Origin: Eubacteriales Family XIII. Incertae Sedis bacterium
GTDB lineage: Bacteria > Bacillota > Clostridia > Peptostreptococcales > Anaerovoracaceae
Assembly (NCBI GenBank): GCA_031277015.1
Contig: JAISLZ010000040.1
Span: 1-49,445, forward strand
Length of the DNA stretch: 49,445 nucleotides
Direction of reading: 5' to 3'
Under the pieces are notes generated by a model, which did no database searches, was not told the DNA's origin, and saw only the letters and a list, made by a program, of their open reading frames with translations. Shown one piece after another: positions 9,465 through 17,796 of this stretch. The stretch's first letter is position 1; each line of letters opens with the position of its first letter. The position numbers and the translations under genes were made by a program.

Positions 9465-10073
9465 ATGGGAACAGGAACAGTGATAGTGGCGGCAGGCCTG
9501 TCGTCGAGAATGAAAGGGTACAAGCCGCTCATGGAAATCGGCGGAGTGACCGTAGCGCACCGTGTAGCCGACGCGTTCGCCGCCGCGGGTGTGACACCCA
9601 TCGTCTTCGTGACGGGATACAGGGCGGACGAGCTCGAAGCTCATTTGAGCGAGCATGTGAAGAATGGGGAAGGAGGCGCCCCCTTGTTCGTCAGGAACGA
9701 GAGCTACGCCTCGACCACCATGTACGAGTCAGCCAAGATCGGCCTCTCATACATAATGGGCATGTGCGCACGGACGTTCTTCTGCCCGGTCGACGTACCG
9801 CTGTTCACGGCGGACACGGTGCGCGCGTTGATGGAGTCCAGCGCACGCATAGTAAAGCCCGTATGCAAAGGCAGGGAAGGCCATCCTATACTTATGGACG
9901 CAAAGCTGATACCGGCAATAACAGGGCCTTTCCATCCGGACGGCCTGAAGGCGGCGCTAAGAGGATTTGAAAGTGTGACGGAATACGTAGAAGTCAGCGA
10001 CGAAGGCATCCTCTACGACGCCGACACCCCCGCCGACATGGCGCGGCTCAAGGGTAAATTGGCGAAAATATAG
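9465..10073 (+). CDS. MobA/MocA-like NTP transferase (DVU_1551-type)
   Basis: 'MGTGTVIVAAGLSSRMKGYKPLMEIGGVTVAHRVADAFAAAGVTPIVFVTGYRADELEAHL', 'FFCPVDVPLFTADTVRALM', 'GREGHPILMDAKLI'. The track ORF starts at 9438, but ATG 9465 fits the family start and follows a TATACT box. Confidence 0.85.
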   Translation: MGTGTVIVAAGLSSRMKGYKPLMEIGGVTVAHRVADAFAAAGVTPIVFVTGYRADELEAHLSEHVKNGEGGAPLFVRNESYASTTMYESAKIGLSYIMGMCARTFFCPVDVPLFTADTVRALMESSARIVKPVCKGREGHPILMDAKLIPAITGPFHPDGLKAALRGFESVTEYVEVSDEGILYDADTPADMARLKGKLAKI

Positions 10074-10104
10074 TTTTCCCAAACAGAACTTTTATAAAAC
10101 AGGC

Positions 10105-11745
10105 TCACCCCGCCGCATATTCGAAGCCGGATGAGCGAACGAGCTCTATAGCTTCGCTCACCGGCTGCCCGCCGGCCGTCAAGTAGCCCGACGCAAAGAT
10201 CGAATCCGCGACCTTGAACAGGTCTCGCTCCCGTCCCGCGAGGTACGCCTCGCGCCCCGCGGCGCACCGGATATCGGCCCGCGGCAGCAGCAGCCGGGCG
10301 AGGCACAGCGCCTTCAGGCAGTACTCCGGAGTCAGGCGCACGGTGTCCGACCCCGCGAGGCCCGTACCACCTATCGGAAGAAGAAAATTGATCGGCACCG
10401 CCTGTGGTTCGATGTCCCTGATCGCGAGAAGCAGGTCCACTACCCCATCGTCTCCCTCGCCCATGCCTACGATGCCGCCGCAGCATATCTCAAATCCGAT
10501 GCCCTGGAGCATTCTGATGTTCGCGACGCGCTCATCGTAGGTGTGCGTCGTGCATATGTTCGCGTAATTGGTGCGGCTCGTGTTGAGGTTGTGGTTGATG
10601 CGGTCAACCCCCGCGTCCTTCAGCCTGCGAGCCTGCGCCTCGGTCAGGAAGCCTATCGAGCAGCAGACGGGCGCGGAAGACCCCACCTTCATCGACTCAA
10701 CATACGACGCGAGTTCCTCAATCTCGCCGTCCGAAAAACGTATGCCGCTGAGACCGATGCAGTGCCGGGCAAGCCCCAGCTCTCCCACCGCGCGAGAGTC
10801 AGCCTCCAACTTCTCGCGGCTCACGAGCGTATATTTCTCTATTGCGGCCTCGGAGCTGCTAGACTGCGCACAGTAAGAGCAGTTCTGTGTGCACCCGCCG
10901 CTGCGGGCATTCGTCAACAACTGTATGCCGACTTTCATCCCCTTGTACTTTCGACGTATGGGGAACACCGCCTCGACGAGTATGGCGACATCTTCGTCTG
11001 GGAGCGCCATCAGCCCCTCCACCTCGCCGCGCGTGAGCACCCCGCCGCCCATCACTTTCCGCGCGGCCGCTTCTATCTTGCCGCGCGAATCGGGCATATC
11101 ATCGCGTACAACAGCCTTACCGCGCGAACCACGCTCTCTCGCACACCCATCTCCGGCAGCCTTCACAGCTCCCGCTTCGGATCCGGGGACCGCACGCGCC
11201 ATTAGCTGCTTAGCCGGACGGCAGACGAGTGCGATGACGATGATCTTGATGGCATCCCCGGGAAGAAACGGCGCCACTCCCGTGAACAGCGCGGCGCCAA
11301 ATGTCAGACCGCCCTGATAAGCAAGCCATACCGTACCGAAAGTGTAAGCCACAGCCAGTCCGAGCGTCATACCCACCACGTAAAACCGTATGTCCCCACG
11401 AAATCTATCGGCAAACACTCCGCAGATGAGCGCGAGAAAGACGAAGCCTATCAGATATCCTCCCGTCGGCCCAGCGATCTTTGAGACACCGCCCGTGAAA
11501 CCCGAAAACACGGGGAGCCCGACGAATCCGAGCAGCATATATATGACGTAGCTGAGCGTCCCGGCGCGCGCACCGAGAAGGTACACCGCGAAATATATCG
11601 CCAGATTTGTGAAAGAGATGGGCACAGCCGTCACTGGCAGAGGGATGGAGAACGGCCCTATCACACACATCATAGCGGCCATTAACGCGATGAAAGACAT
11701 CGTGCCCAGACGCGTCATCCTACTGGTTTCATTCCTACTGTCCAT
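10105..11745 (-). CDS. BioY-BioB fusion: biotin ECF-transporter S component (residues ~1-185), charged linker (~186-222), biotin synthase (~223-546)
   Basis: Continuous 546-aa ORF. BioY part: multi-TM with 'ISFTNLAIYFAVYLLGARAGTLSYVIYMLLGFVGLPVFSGFTGGVSKIAGPTGGYLIGF' and 'GVAPFLPGDAIKIIV'. BioB part: radical-SAM 'SGGCTQNCSYCAQSS', 'RHCIG', 'VDRINHNLNTS', 'GIVGMGE', 'VPINFLLPIGGTGLAG', 'DIRCAAGREAYL'. Confidence 0.95.
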   Translation of the reverse strand: MDSRNETSRMTRLGTMSFIALMAAMMCVIGPFSIPLPVTAVPISFTNLAIYFAVYLLGARAGTLSYVIYMLLGFVGLPVFSGFTGGVSKIAGPTGGYLIGFVFLALICGVFADRFRGDIRFYVVGMTLGLAVAYTFGTVWLAYQGGLTFGAALFTGVAPFLPGDAIKIIVIALVCRPAKQLMARAVPGSEAGAVKAAGDGCARERGSRGKAVVRDDMPDSRGKIEAAARKVMGGGVLTRGEVEGLMALPDEDVAILVEAVFPIRRKYKGMKVGIQLLTNARSGGCTQNCSYCAQSSSSEAAIEKYTLVSREKLEADSRAVGELGLARHCIGLSGIRFSDGEIEELASYVESMKVGSSAPVCCSIGFLTEAQARRLKDAGVDRINHNLNTSRTNYANICTTHTYDERVANIRMLQGIGFEICCGGIVGMGEGDDGVVDLLLAIRDIEPQAVPINFLLPIGGTGLAGSDTVRLTPEYCLKALCLARLLLPRADIRCAAGREAYLAGRERDLFKVADSIFASGYLTAGGQPVSEAIELVRSSGFEYAAG

Positions 11746-11800
11746 TTATTCTATGTAAAAAAACAACATCCCGATCCGGCAGCGACGAACCCTTTTGAAG

Positions 11801-11829
11801 ATAATAATAGTTGGGATGGGAATTGTCAA
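11801..11829 (-). promoter_or_regulatory. Predicted sigma-70-type promoter for the BioY-BioB gene
   Basis: Minus strand reads TTGACA-17 nt-TATTAT, about 55 nt upstream of the ATG at 11745, between the response-regulator stop and the fusion gene. Confidence 0.7.
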
Positions 11830-11838
11830 TGCACATAA

Positions 11839-12786
11839 TCACTGCGCGGGTAACGGCGGCGCGCTACCGCGGCGATCCATGAAATAGTTGCTACCCGGCA
11901 TGGTCTTGAGCTTTTTCTTTACCTCGGCCGAAATCTCACCCACCTCAACATAACTGTTGATCTCGCGCCTCTCGTTCGTGACGATGGCGAGAGAGATGGA
12001 CATAATGGGGAAAGTTTCAACCTCGCCCTTCCTGTTCTTCGTCGTGATGACCCCTCTTTCCCGATCCTCGTCATTGTAAAAACCGAGAACCTTTTCGTCA
12101 AATTCGGCGATGACGCTGCCACAGATCGCTTCCGCCTTGTCCGGAGTGGACACTATGATGAAGTCGTCTCCGCCGATGTGACCGATGAAATCGCCCGGGC
12201 TTCCGAATAGCGCCATTTGATCCGCAAGGATGTCAGCGGTCAGCACGATGATGCGATCGCCGTTTGAATAACCGTATACATCGTTGTACGCCTTGAAATT
12301 GTCAAGATCAGCATATATAACGGCAAAACGCAATCCCTTGGTGATGCGGCTTGTGACCTCACGCTGTATCTCTATGTTGCCGTTCAACCCCGTCAGGGGA
12401 TTGGCGTTGCGATTGCGATCGATGCGTCGAAAGATATTCTTGATCCGACTGAGAAGTTCCCTTTCATTGAAAGGCTTTTTCACATAATCGTCGGCCCCGT
12501 ACTCGAGCCCTATAAGGATGTCCTCCTGCGCGTCCTGCGACGTGATCATGATGATCGGCATGAGGTTGTTGCTCTCGGATTCGCGCAGTATGCGGCATAT
12601 ATCGAAGCCACTGTAGTCGGGCATCACAACATCAAGCAACACGAGATCCGGCTTTTCCTTCTTCACCAAATCAAGGCCTTCCGCGCCTAGCCCGGCCTCG
12701 ATGACCTCATATTCCTTGCTGAGGGCCAGCCCCAACTGACCTCTAAAAAATGGACTATCGTCCACTATCAATATCTTCTTGGACAT
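11839..12786 (-). CDS. Response regulator with REC domain and GGDEF-like (GGDDF) domain
   Basis: 'KKILIVDDSPFFRGQL...LVLLDVVMPDYSGFDICRIL...DDYVKKPFNERELLSRI' REC; 'NPLTGLNGNIEIQREV...YADLDNFKAYNDVYGYSNGDRII...HIGGDDFIIV' GGDEF-like. Confidence 0.9.
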   Translation of the reverse strand: MSKKILIVDDSPFFRGQLGLALSKEYEVIEAGLGAEGLDLVKKEKPDLVLLDVVMPDYSGFDICRILRESESNNLMPIIMITSQDAQEDILIGLEYGADDYVKKPFNERELLSRIKNIFRRIDRNRNANPLTGLNGNIEIQREVTSRITKGLRFAVIYADLDNFKAYNDVYGYSNGDRIIVLTADILADQMALFGSPGDFIGHIGGDDFIIVSTPDKAEAICGSVIAEFDEKVLGFYNDEDRERGVITTKNRKGEVETFPIMSISLAIVTNERREINSYVEVGEISAEVKKKLKTMPGSNYFMDRRGSAPPLPAQ

Positions 12787-12964
12787 CCTACTCCATTATC
12801 TACGAGCATTCATACTGCAATTATTATACATTACTTTGTGCGCTACGTTTCATATTGTGTTCACTTTTTGAAATCGGTGCGGATTATTCTTCTTTTTTAT
12901 ATCATAACGTCCTCAATGGATATACAAGAGCACCGAATAGAATAATGCACAAGGAGTGATCATC

Positions 12965-13726
12965 ATGAAAAATTCGATTAGAGAAAGTTTTAATGTAAGA
13001 AAATCGTGGAGTAAAGGCTATGCATCCTTAATAGGGGTCATCGCTGTAGCCATAGTCATGATAGCGATACCGACCGCGGTTATCGCGGAGTCCGGTTTGC
13101 CCGAGCCGTCCATCGAAGACAGCCCGGAGGAGCCATACACCGACGAATTGACGCTACCAGAAGACCAGACAGTTACTTTCCACCAGGCCAAAGCCAAGGC
13201 CAACGGCAAAAGCCACATCATATTGACGTGGTCAAAGGTCAAGGACGCGGACGGATATACCGTATACAGATCATCCGATGCCGACAAGCTGGGCAAGAAG
13301 ATATATACGACAAATAAGGCGTCCATTAAATCATACAAGGACAAGGATGCCGCTGTCCACAAGCATCACTGGTACACGGTCAAAGCATGGGAAAAGGATG
13401 ATGGAGACAAGACGACCATCACCGTTATCAAAGCAAAGAAGGTGAAGAACGCACTCAAATACAAGTCATCGACCAAGTTCAAGACCTACGCGTATTCAGG
13501 AGGCGGTACGACGGCCTCAGGCAAGAAAGCTCAGGTAGGGCGTGTGGCTGTCGATCCGAACGTCATCGATCTCGGCACTTGGCTCTACATCGAAGATTAC
13601 GGACTATGCCAGGCGGCAGATACGGGTGGCGCGATCAAGGGCAACAAGATCGACCTATATATGGACAGCGAAGCCGAATGTGTAGACTGGGGCATCAGGC
13701 ACAAGAAGGTATATATATTGGAATAA
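12965..13726 (+). CDS. Secreted/anchored fibronectin-III-like plus 3D-domain (RpfB/lytic-transglycosylase-like) protein
   Basis: N-terminal signal/TM segment; FnIII-like 'ILTWSKVKDADGYTVYRSSDADKLGKKI'; C-terminal 3D domain 'VGRVAVDPNVIDLGTWLYIEDYGLCQAADTGGAIKGNKIDLYM' with all three conserved Asp; SD AAGGAG 8 nt before ATG 12965. Confidence 0.85.
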   Translation: MKNSIRESFNVRKSWSKGYASLIGVIAVAIVMIAIPTAVIAESGLPEPSIEDSPEEPYTDELTLPEDQTVTFHQAKAKANGKSHIILTWSKVKDADGYTVYRSSDADKLGKKIYTTNKASIKSYKDKDAAVHKHHWYTVKAWEKDDGDKTTITVIKAKKVKNALKYKSSTKFKTYAYSGGGTTASGKKAQVGRVAVDPNVIDLGTWLYIEDYGLCQAADTGGAIKGNKIDLYMDSEAECVDWGIRHKKVYILE

Positions 13727-13731
13727 ACACT

Positions 13732-14691
13732 TTATAGCAGTTTGGACAGCAAGACCGCGCCGACGTCGGCGCGGTCTTTGTATGTGCGCCGCAAAGTCGC
13801 AAAGCCGCTTTCAGCGCGCCCCGCGTCCGCATAGAGGGCGACGATCGTAGGACCGCTACCGGTCATAAACACTCGGTCTGCACCGGAAGCTTCTACCACT
13901 TCATCCAGCACTCGTCCTATGACAGGATGCTGCATGATAGCCACACGCGCGAGGTCGTTGTCTGTGTCCATAGCATCCGCACGCCCGGTTTCATTCAGCT
14001 CGTCCCAGCCCGCGTATATCCGCGGAGTCATCACCTTCACCGCCGGCTTTACGAGAACGACCCATCCCACCTCCGGAACAGCCGGGGTGAGTTCGTCACC
14101 TATCCCTTTGCAGATAGCGGACGGGCAAGCCGCTTCCGCAAATCCGAGCTCCGGATTGCCACGCGCGGCTGAAAAAACACAGAAAGGTACGTCCGCGCCT
14201 ATCTTCGCCCCAGCCTTCATGATCATCGGCAATTCAGTAGACATACCGGGTGAGAGAAGCCGTGCGAGCGCCAGCATCACGACAGCTGCGTCGGCGGAAC
14301 CGCCAGCGAGACCCGCGGCCATAGGTACACGCTTCGCTATGCTTACACGCACTCGCTCCAGGCCATTTCCCCATAGGCTGAGCGCGAGACCCGCAGCTCC
14401 ATATGCGATGTTCCCCCTACCCTGCGGAAGCCCGCCCTTCAGTTCACACAGTCCAAGCTGCGCATCCGGCGCGAAGGCAGCTCCCACCTCGATGTCGGGG
14501 CCGCCCGCGTATGCCGAGACCTCCACCGTCACGTCATCGTGAAGCGATATCGCTTGCATTCTGGAACTGATGAGATGATAACCGTCCGGCCTCTTGCCGA
14601 TCACGGATAGAGATAGATTGATCTTCGCGTACGCCCGGACGAAGGTATACCGGCATACGTCTTGAGATGATTTATTGATACAATTTCCCAT
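13732..14691 (-). CDS. ispE: 4-diphosphocytidyl-2-C-methyl-D-erythritol kinase
   Basis: 'RAYAKINLSLSVIGKRPDGYHLISSRMQAISL', 'VPMAAGLAGGSADAAVVMLAL', 'DVPFCVF', 'MTGSGPTIVALY'. The track ORF extends to 14853, but residues 1-54 are Arg/Lys-rich non-homologous sequence; start assigned at MGNCINK (14691). Confidence 0.93.
   Translation of the reverse strand: MGNCINKSSQDVCRYTFVRAYAKINLSLSVIGKRPDGYHLISSRMQAISLHDDVTVEVSAYAGGPDIEVGAAFAPDAQLGLCELKGGLPQGRGNIAYGAAGLALSLWGNGLERVRVSIAKRVPMAAGLAGGSADAAVVMLALARLLSPGMSTELPMIMKAGAKIGADVPFCVFSAARGNPELGFAEAACPSAICKGIGDELTPAVPEVGWVVLVKPAVKVMTPRIYAGWDELNETGRADAMDTDNDLARVAIMQHPVIGRVLDEVVEASGADRVFMTGSGPTIVALYADAGRAESGFATLRRTYKDRADVGAVLLSKLL
13751..13778 (+). terminator. 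Perfect 28-bp palindrome at the convergent 3' ends of the 3D-domain gene and ispE
   Basis: AAGACCGCGCCGAC|GTCGGCGCGGTCTT followed by TG; lies within ispE C-terminal codons. Confidence 0.6.
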
Positions 14692-14725
14692 CGAAATTGG
14701 CGTTTCACCTGCGGGCACGCCCGTG

Positions 14726-15709
14726 CTATTTCTTCTTGCCTTTCTTCTTACCCTTGTTCTTCGCTTTGGTGCCCTTGCCTCCCTGCTTTGCGGCCCTTGC
14801 GGCCTTTTCTTTTTCGTACTTCTCCATTGCGGACTTCGCGCGCTTCTCCGCAATGGCAGCTCTGCCTGTCCTGTACGAACTTCCGGCGGCCGAAATGGGC
14901 CTCGGGGCCTTCACCTTCCTTGTATCGCGAGGCTTCGCCGCGGCGGTCGCTGCGGCATGCTCATCCTTGCCCTCGGCTATGCCGAGCCTCTTTAGACGTT
15001 TCTGCCTATCGCGTTCGATGAGCTCCATCGCTTCTTTGACCGTGATTTTTTTATCCTTCGCCAGCTTGTAAGGATTGACCTTGCCCCCTCTGGCCGCGAC
15101 CTCCGCCGCCGCTTTCTCTTTGCGCTTGTTCTGAAAGAGGGTCATGGCTATCATTGCACCCACCATTCCTACCATGAGCAACATATATATCTGCGTGCTG
15201 GCAGACTGGTCGACAGTCTTGAAGTCAAGCGTCAAATCGTTGCCGAGCGTCCTGCCGTCCGTCGATCTCAAATCGCCCGAAACGATGAGCTTGTACGCCT
15301 TATTGCTTGTGAGCATTTTTCCCTTGAGCTTGCTCGTGTCCACTATAGCTAGGATATATCCCTTGCCGGATTTCGGATCGGAATATGCTTTGACAGGCAA
15401 CTCCTTCGTCTTAGCGCCGCTCTTGTACGTGAACTTGAAGCATTCGGCATTGGTCTTGCGGAGAGATTCGTCTGTCACATCGCCATCGAAATAGAGCTTG
15501 ATCCCGACGTTCTGGGGCTGCAGGTCCTTCGCACCCTTTGCAGGAAGGCTGGACGTGAGAGCGAGCGATGAACCACCTGCAGCGAACACATGGATCCCGG
15601 AAAGTACAGGGGAAAACAACGCGAGGGCCATGACCATGACCACCGCCGGAACAAATCTCTTTGTGATTGCTTTACACAAATCCGCTCTATTCTTCATCAA
15701 ATTCTCCAT
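14726..15709 (-). CDS. SbsA-type Ig-like domain protein with a single TM and a long Lys/Ala-rich cytosolic tail
   Basis: 327 aa: signal/TM 'FVPAVVMVMALALFSPVLSGIHVFAA', Ig-like 'TSSLPAKGAKDLQPQNVGIKLYFDGDVTDESLR', TM 'IYMLLMVGMVGAMIAMTLFQ', tail ending 'KQGGKGTKAKNKGKKKGKKK'. Confidence 0.75.
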   Translation of the reverse strand: MENLMKNRADLCKAITKRFVPAVVMVMALALFSPVLSGIHVFAAGGSSLALTSSLPAKGAKDLQPQNVGIKLYFDGDVTDESLRKTNAECFKFTYKSGAKTKELPVKAYSDPKSGKGYILAIVDTSKLKGKMLTSNKAYKLIVSGDLRSTDGRTLGNDLTLDFKTVDQSASTQIYMLLMVGMVGAMIAMTLFQNKRKEKAAAEVAARGGKVNPYKLAKDKKITVKEAMELIERDRQKRLKRLGIAEGKDEHAAATAAAKPRDTRKVKAPRPISAAGSSYRTGRAAIAEKRAKSAMEKYEKEKAARAAKQGGKGTKAKNKGKKKGKKK

Positions 15710-15718
15710 ATCCCGCCA

Positions 15719-16213
15719 TTATCGTCTCGCGTCGCGCAACTTCGCGAAAAAACCGCTCATCAGCCTCGCGCACTCGTCACGCATGAGACCGACCTCATAC
15801 TTCAGCCTGTGATTCAGGTCCTCGGACTCCAGTATGTTTTTCACGCTCCCAGCCGCGCCGCTCTTGGGGCTATCCGTCCCCGCAATCACGGCATCAAGCC
15901 TCGCGAGCACACAAGCTCCGGCGCACATCGCGCAGGGCTCGACCGTGACGTACATCTCGCACCCCACGAGCCTCGGCGTACCCAGCCTGGCCGCCGCCGC
16001 CCTGATCGCGGCGATCTCCGCGTGCATCGTGGGGTCGCAGTCCCGCTCCGTACGGTTGGCGCCCCGGCCGACGATCTCGCCGTCCTTGACGACGACAGCC
16101 CCGATTGGCACATCGCCCGCCTCTCCCGCGACTCGGGCTTCCTCTATGGCCTCGGCCATAAACACATTCTTATCGCCTTCAATAGACCCTAACACGAATA
16201 ATAATTTTACCAT
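15719..16213 (-). CDS. tadA: tRNA-specific adenosine deaminase (TadA-like)
   Basis: 'DVPIGAVVVKDGEIVGRGANR', 'HAEIAAIRAA', 'VTVEPCAMCAGA' zinc-deaminase motifs. The true start may be GTG 16165 or ATG 16159. Confidence 0.88.
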   Translation of the reverse strand: MVKLLFVLGSIEGDKNVFMAEAIEEARVAGEAGDVPIGAVVVKDGEIVGRGANRTERDCDPTMHAEIAAIRAAAARLGTPRLVGCEMYVTVEPCAMCAGACVLARLDAVIAGTDSPKSGAAGSVKNILESEDLNHRLKYEVGLMRDECARLMSGFFAKLRDARR

Positions 16214-16350
16214 AACGGCATACGCGTTTCAATCCACCCATGCAATGATGGAAGTTCTCTGTGCGTCTTCACGAGGTCGCGGCAAACGGTTTTCAAATTG
16301 TCATTGCCTTGTTACTTGAAATAGAGGGGCTGATATTATATAGTTTCTAT

Positions 16351-17796
16351 ATGAAACGCGATGACCGGCTCGATTATGAAGATTATTATGACGGCTATGA
16401 CGAGTACGATGAATACGAAGACCCGCAGCCGTACTTTCTGTCGGCGCGCGATCTGATTTTTTACTGCTTGGCATTCATGACGCCCGCAGCGACGACATTG
16501 ATCTACGGAGGGGCGCAGGCGGCGGCACACGGCGCGCTCGCGGGTTCGTACGTTGTGGCGCTGGTCCTCATCTTTCTCACCATGCTCAGCTACCGTAGAC
16601 TCGGCCGGGCTTTTCACGAAGGCGGCTCCGTATTCTCTTACGCGGGGCAAGGCATACACCGTAGAGCCGGCCTGTTCACGGGCTGGGCGGCTACGCTCTT
16701 TTACGTGACGATAGCGAGCGCGTTCTTCATGATAGGCGCGGAGACGGCGACGACGATGGCGAAGGTCCTGCCGTATACATTCTGGTTCGTTCTGATAGCG
16801 GCCGTAAGCGGAGTATTGGTGTTGCTCGGGCAAAGGATTTCTTCGCTGGCGGTTACTGTAATCGTGCTCGGCGTCGTAGGTATAACAGCGATATACATAC
16901 TCGTGTGCTTGATGGCGGCCGGCAAGGGAGCTGGGCCGGACGAGGTCTCTACGGGCAGTGCGTTTGCGGGCAAGGACGCCGGCTTTGGGACCGTGATGTC
17001 CGGAGCGGCGATCGCGTGCCTCTCGTTCCTCGGATTCGACTCCGCCACAACGCTCACCGGTGAGACGGATAGCCCAAAGCGGGACACGGGCAAAGCAATG
17101 GCCGTAGCCTGTGTATGCGCAGCCGCGCTGTTCTGCTTCCAAGCTCTGTCGTCGGCCATCATCATGCCGGATTACGAAGGATTGGCATCCGCGCCGTTCA
17201 TCGCCATGTCGGAGATCGCGGGCGTGGCGGGCGGCGTCCCCATGCAGACATTGTTGTCCCTGTCCGTGATTATGGCCTCCTTAGGCGTAGGTATAGCCGC
17301 GATTACAGCCGCGAGCAGGATGCTCGGGATAATGGTAAACGAGACCCCGATGGGAGGTAGCCGTGGCGCTCACAGCTCAGATAGAGGGCTGCTCTCCGAT
17401 CTTTTACCGGAAACGGGCACAGCGCCCTTGAATGTCATCATCGCTTTCGCCGTAGCCGTCGCTATCGCATTTTTAATCCCGGGCAAGGATTTCGTACTCG
17501 CGTTTGACCTCGCGCGATTTGCAGGCATGATGTGCTTCATGATCGTAAATGCGGCAGCCCTGATATATTTCTGGTTCAAAAGGCACGACTCCGTATACAG
17601 CCGCAGCCTGATCATCCCAGCAGCCGGATTCCTGGCGAGCTTGTGGGCCTGGATAAGCATCGATCCGCATTCATTCAGCATAGGCTCCGTCTGCGCGCTC
17701 GTCGGGGTCATAATCATCGCGGCATTGTTTCTGTACGAACGTCTCACACTTGGCCCTGCGCCCGTGGACATACGGGATGAGGACAATGCAGCTTGA
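16351..17796 (+). CDS. APC-family amino acid permease with acidic/Tyr-rich N-terminus
   Basis: Start taken at MKRDDRLDYEDYYDGYDEYDEYEDPQPYF; about 12 TM; 'GGSVFSYAGQGIHRRAGLFTGWAATL', 'SFLGFDSATTLTGETDSPKRDTGKAM'. Confidence 0.85.
   Translation: MKRDDRLDYEDYYDGYDEYDEYEDPQPYFLSARDLIFYCLAFMTPAATTLIYGGAQAAAHGALAGSYVVALVLIFLTMLSYRRLGRAFHEGGSVFSYAGQGIHRRAGLFTGWAATLFYVTIASAFFMIGAETATTMAKVLPYTFWFVLIAAVSGVLVLLGQRISSLAVTVIVLGVVGITAIYILVCLMAAGKGAGPDEVSTGSAFAGKDAGFGTVMSGAAIACLSFLGFDSATTLTGETDSPKRDTGKAMAVACVCAAALFCFQALSSAIIMPDYEGLASAPFIAMSEIAGVAGGVPMQTLLSLSVIMASLGVGIAAITAASRMLGIMVNETPMGGSRGAHSSDRGLLSDLLPETGTAPLNVIIAFAVAVAIAFLIPGKDFVLAFDLARFAGMMCFMIVNAAALIYFWFKRHDSVYSRSLIIPAAGFLASLWAWISIDPHSFSIGSVCALVGVIIIAALFLYERLTLGPAPVDIRDEDNAA

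Noticed and set aside
14692-14853. N-terminal extension of the ispE ORF (54 aa)
   Set aside because: Arg/Lys-rich, overlaps the Lys-rich 3' end of the neighbouring gene; IspE homology begins after MGNCINK.
16336-17142. 268-aa minus-strand ORF
   Set aside because: Antisense to the APC permease; Arg/His/Tyr-rich shadow translation.
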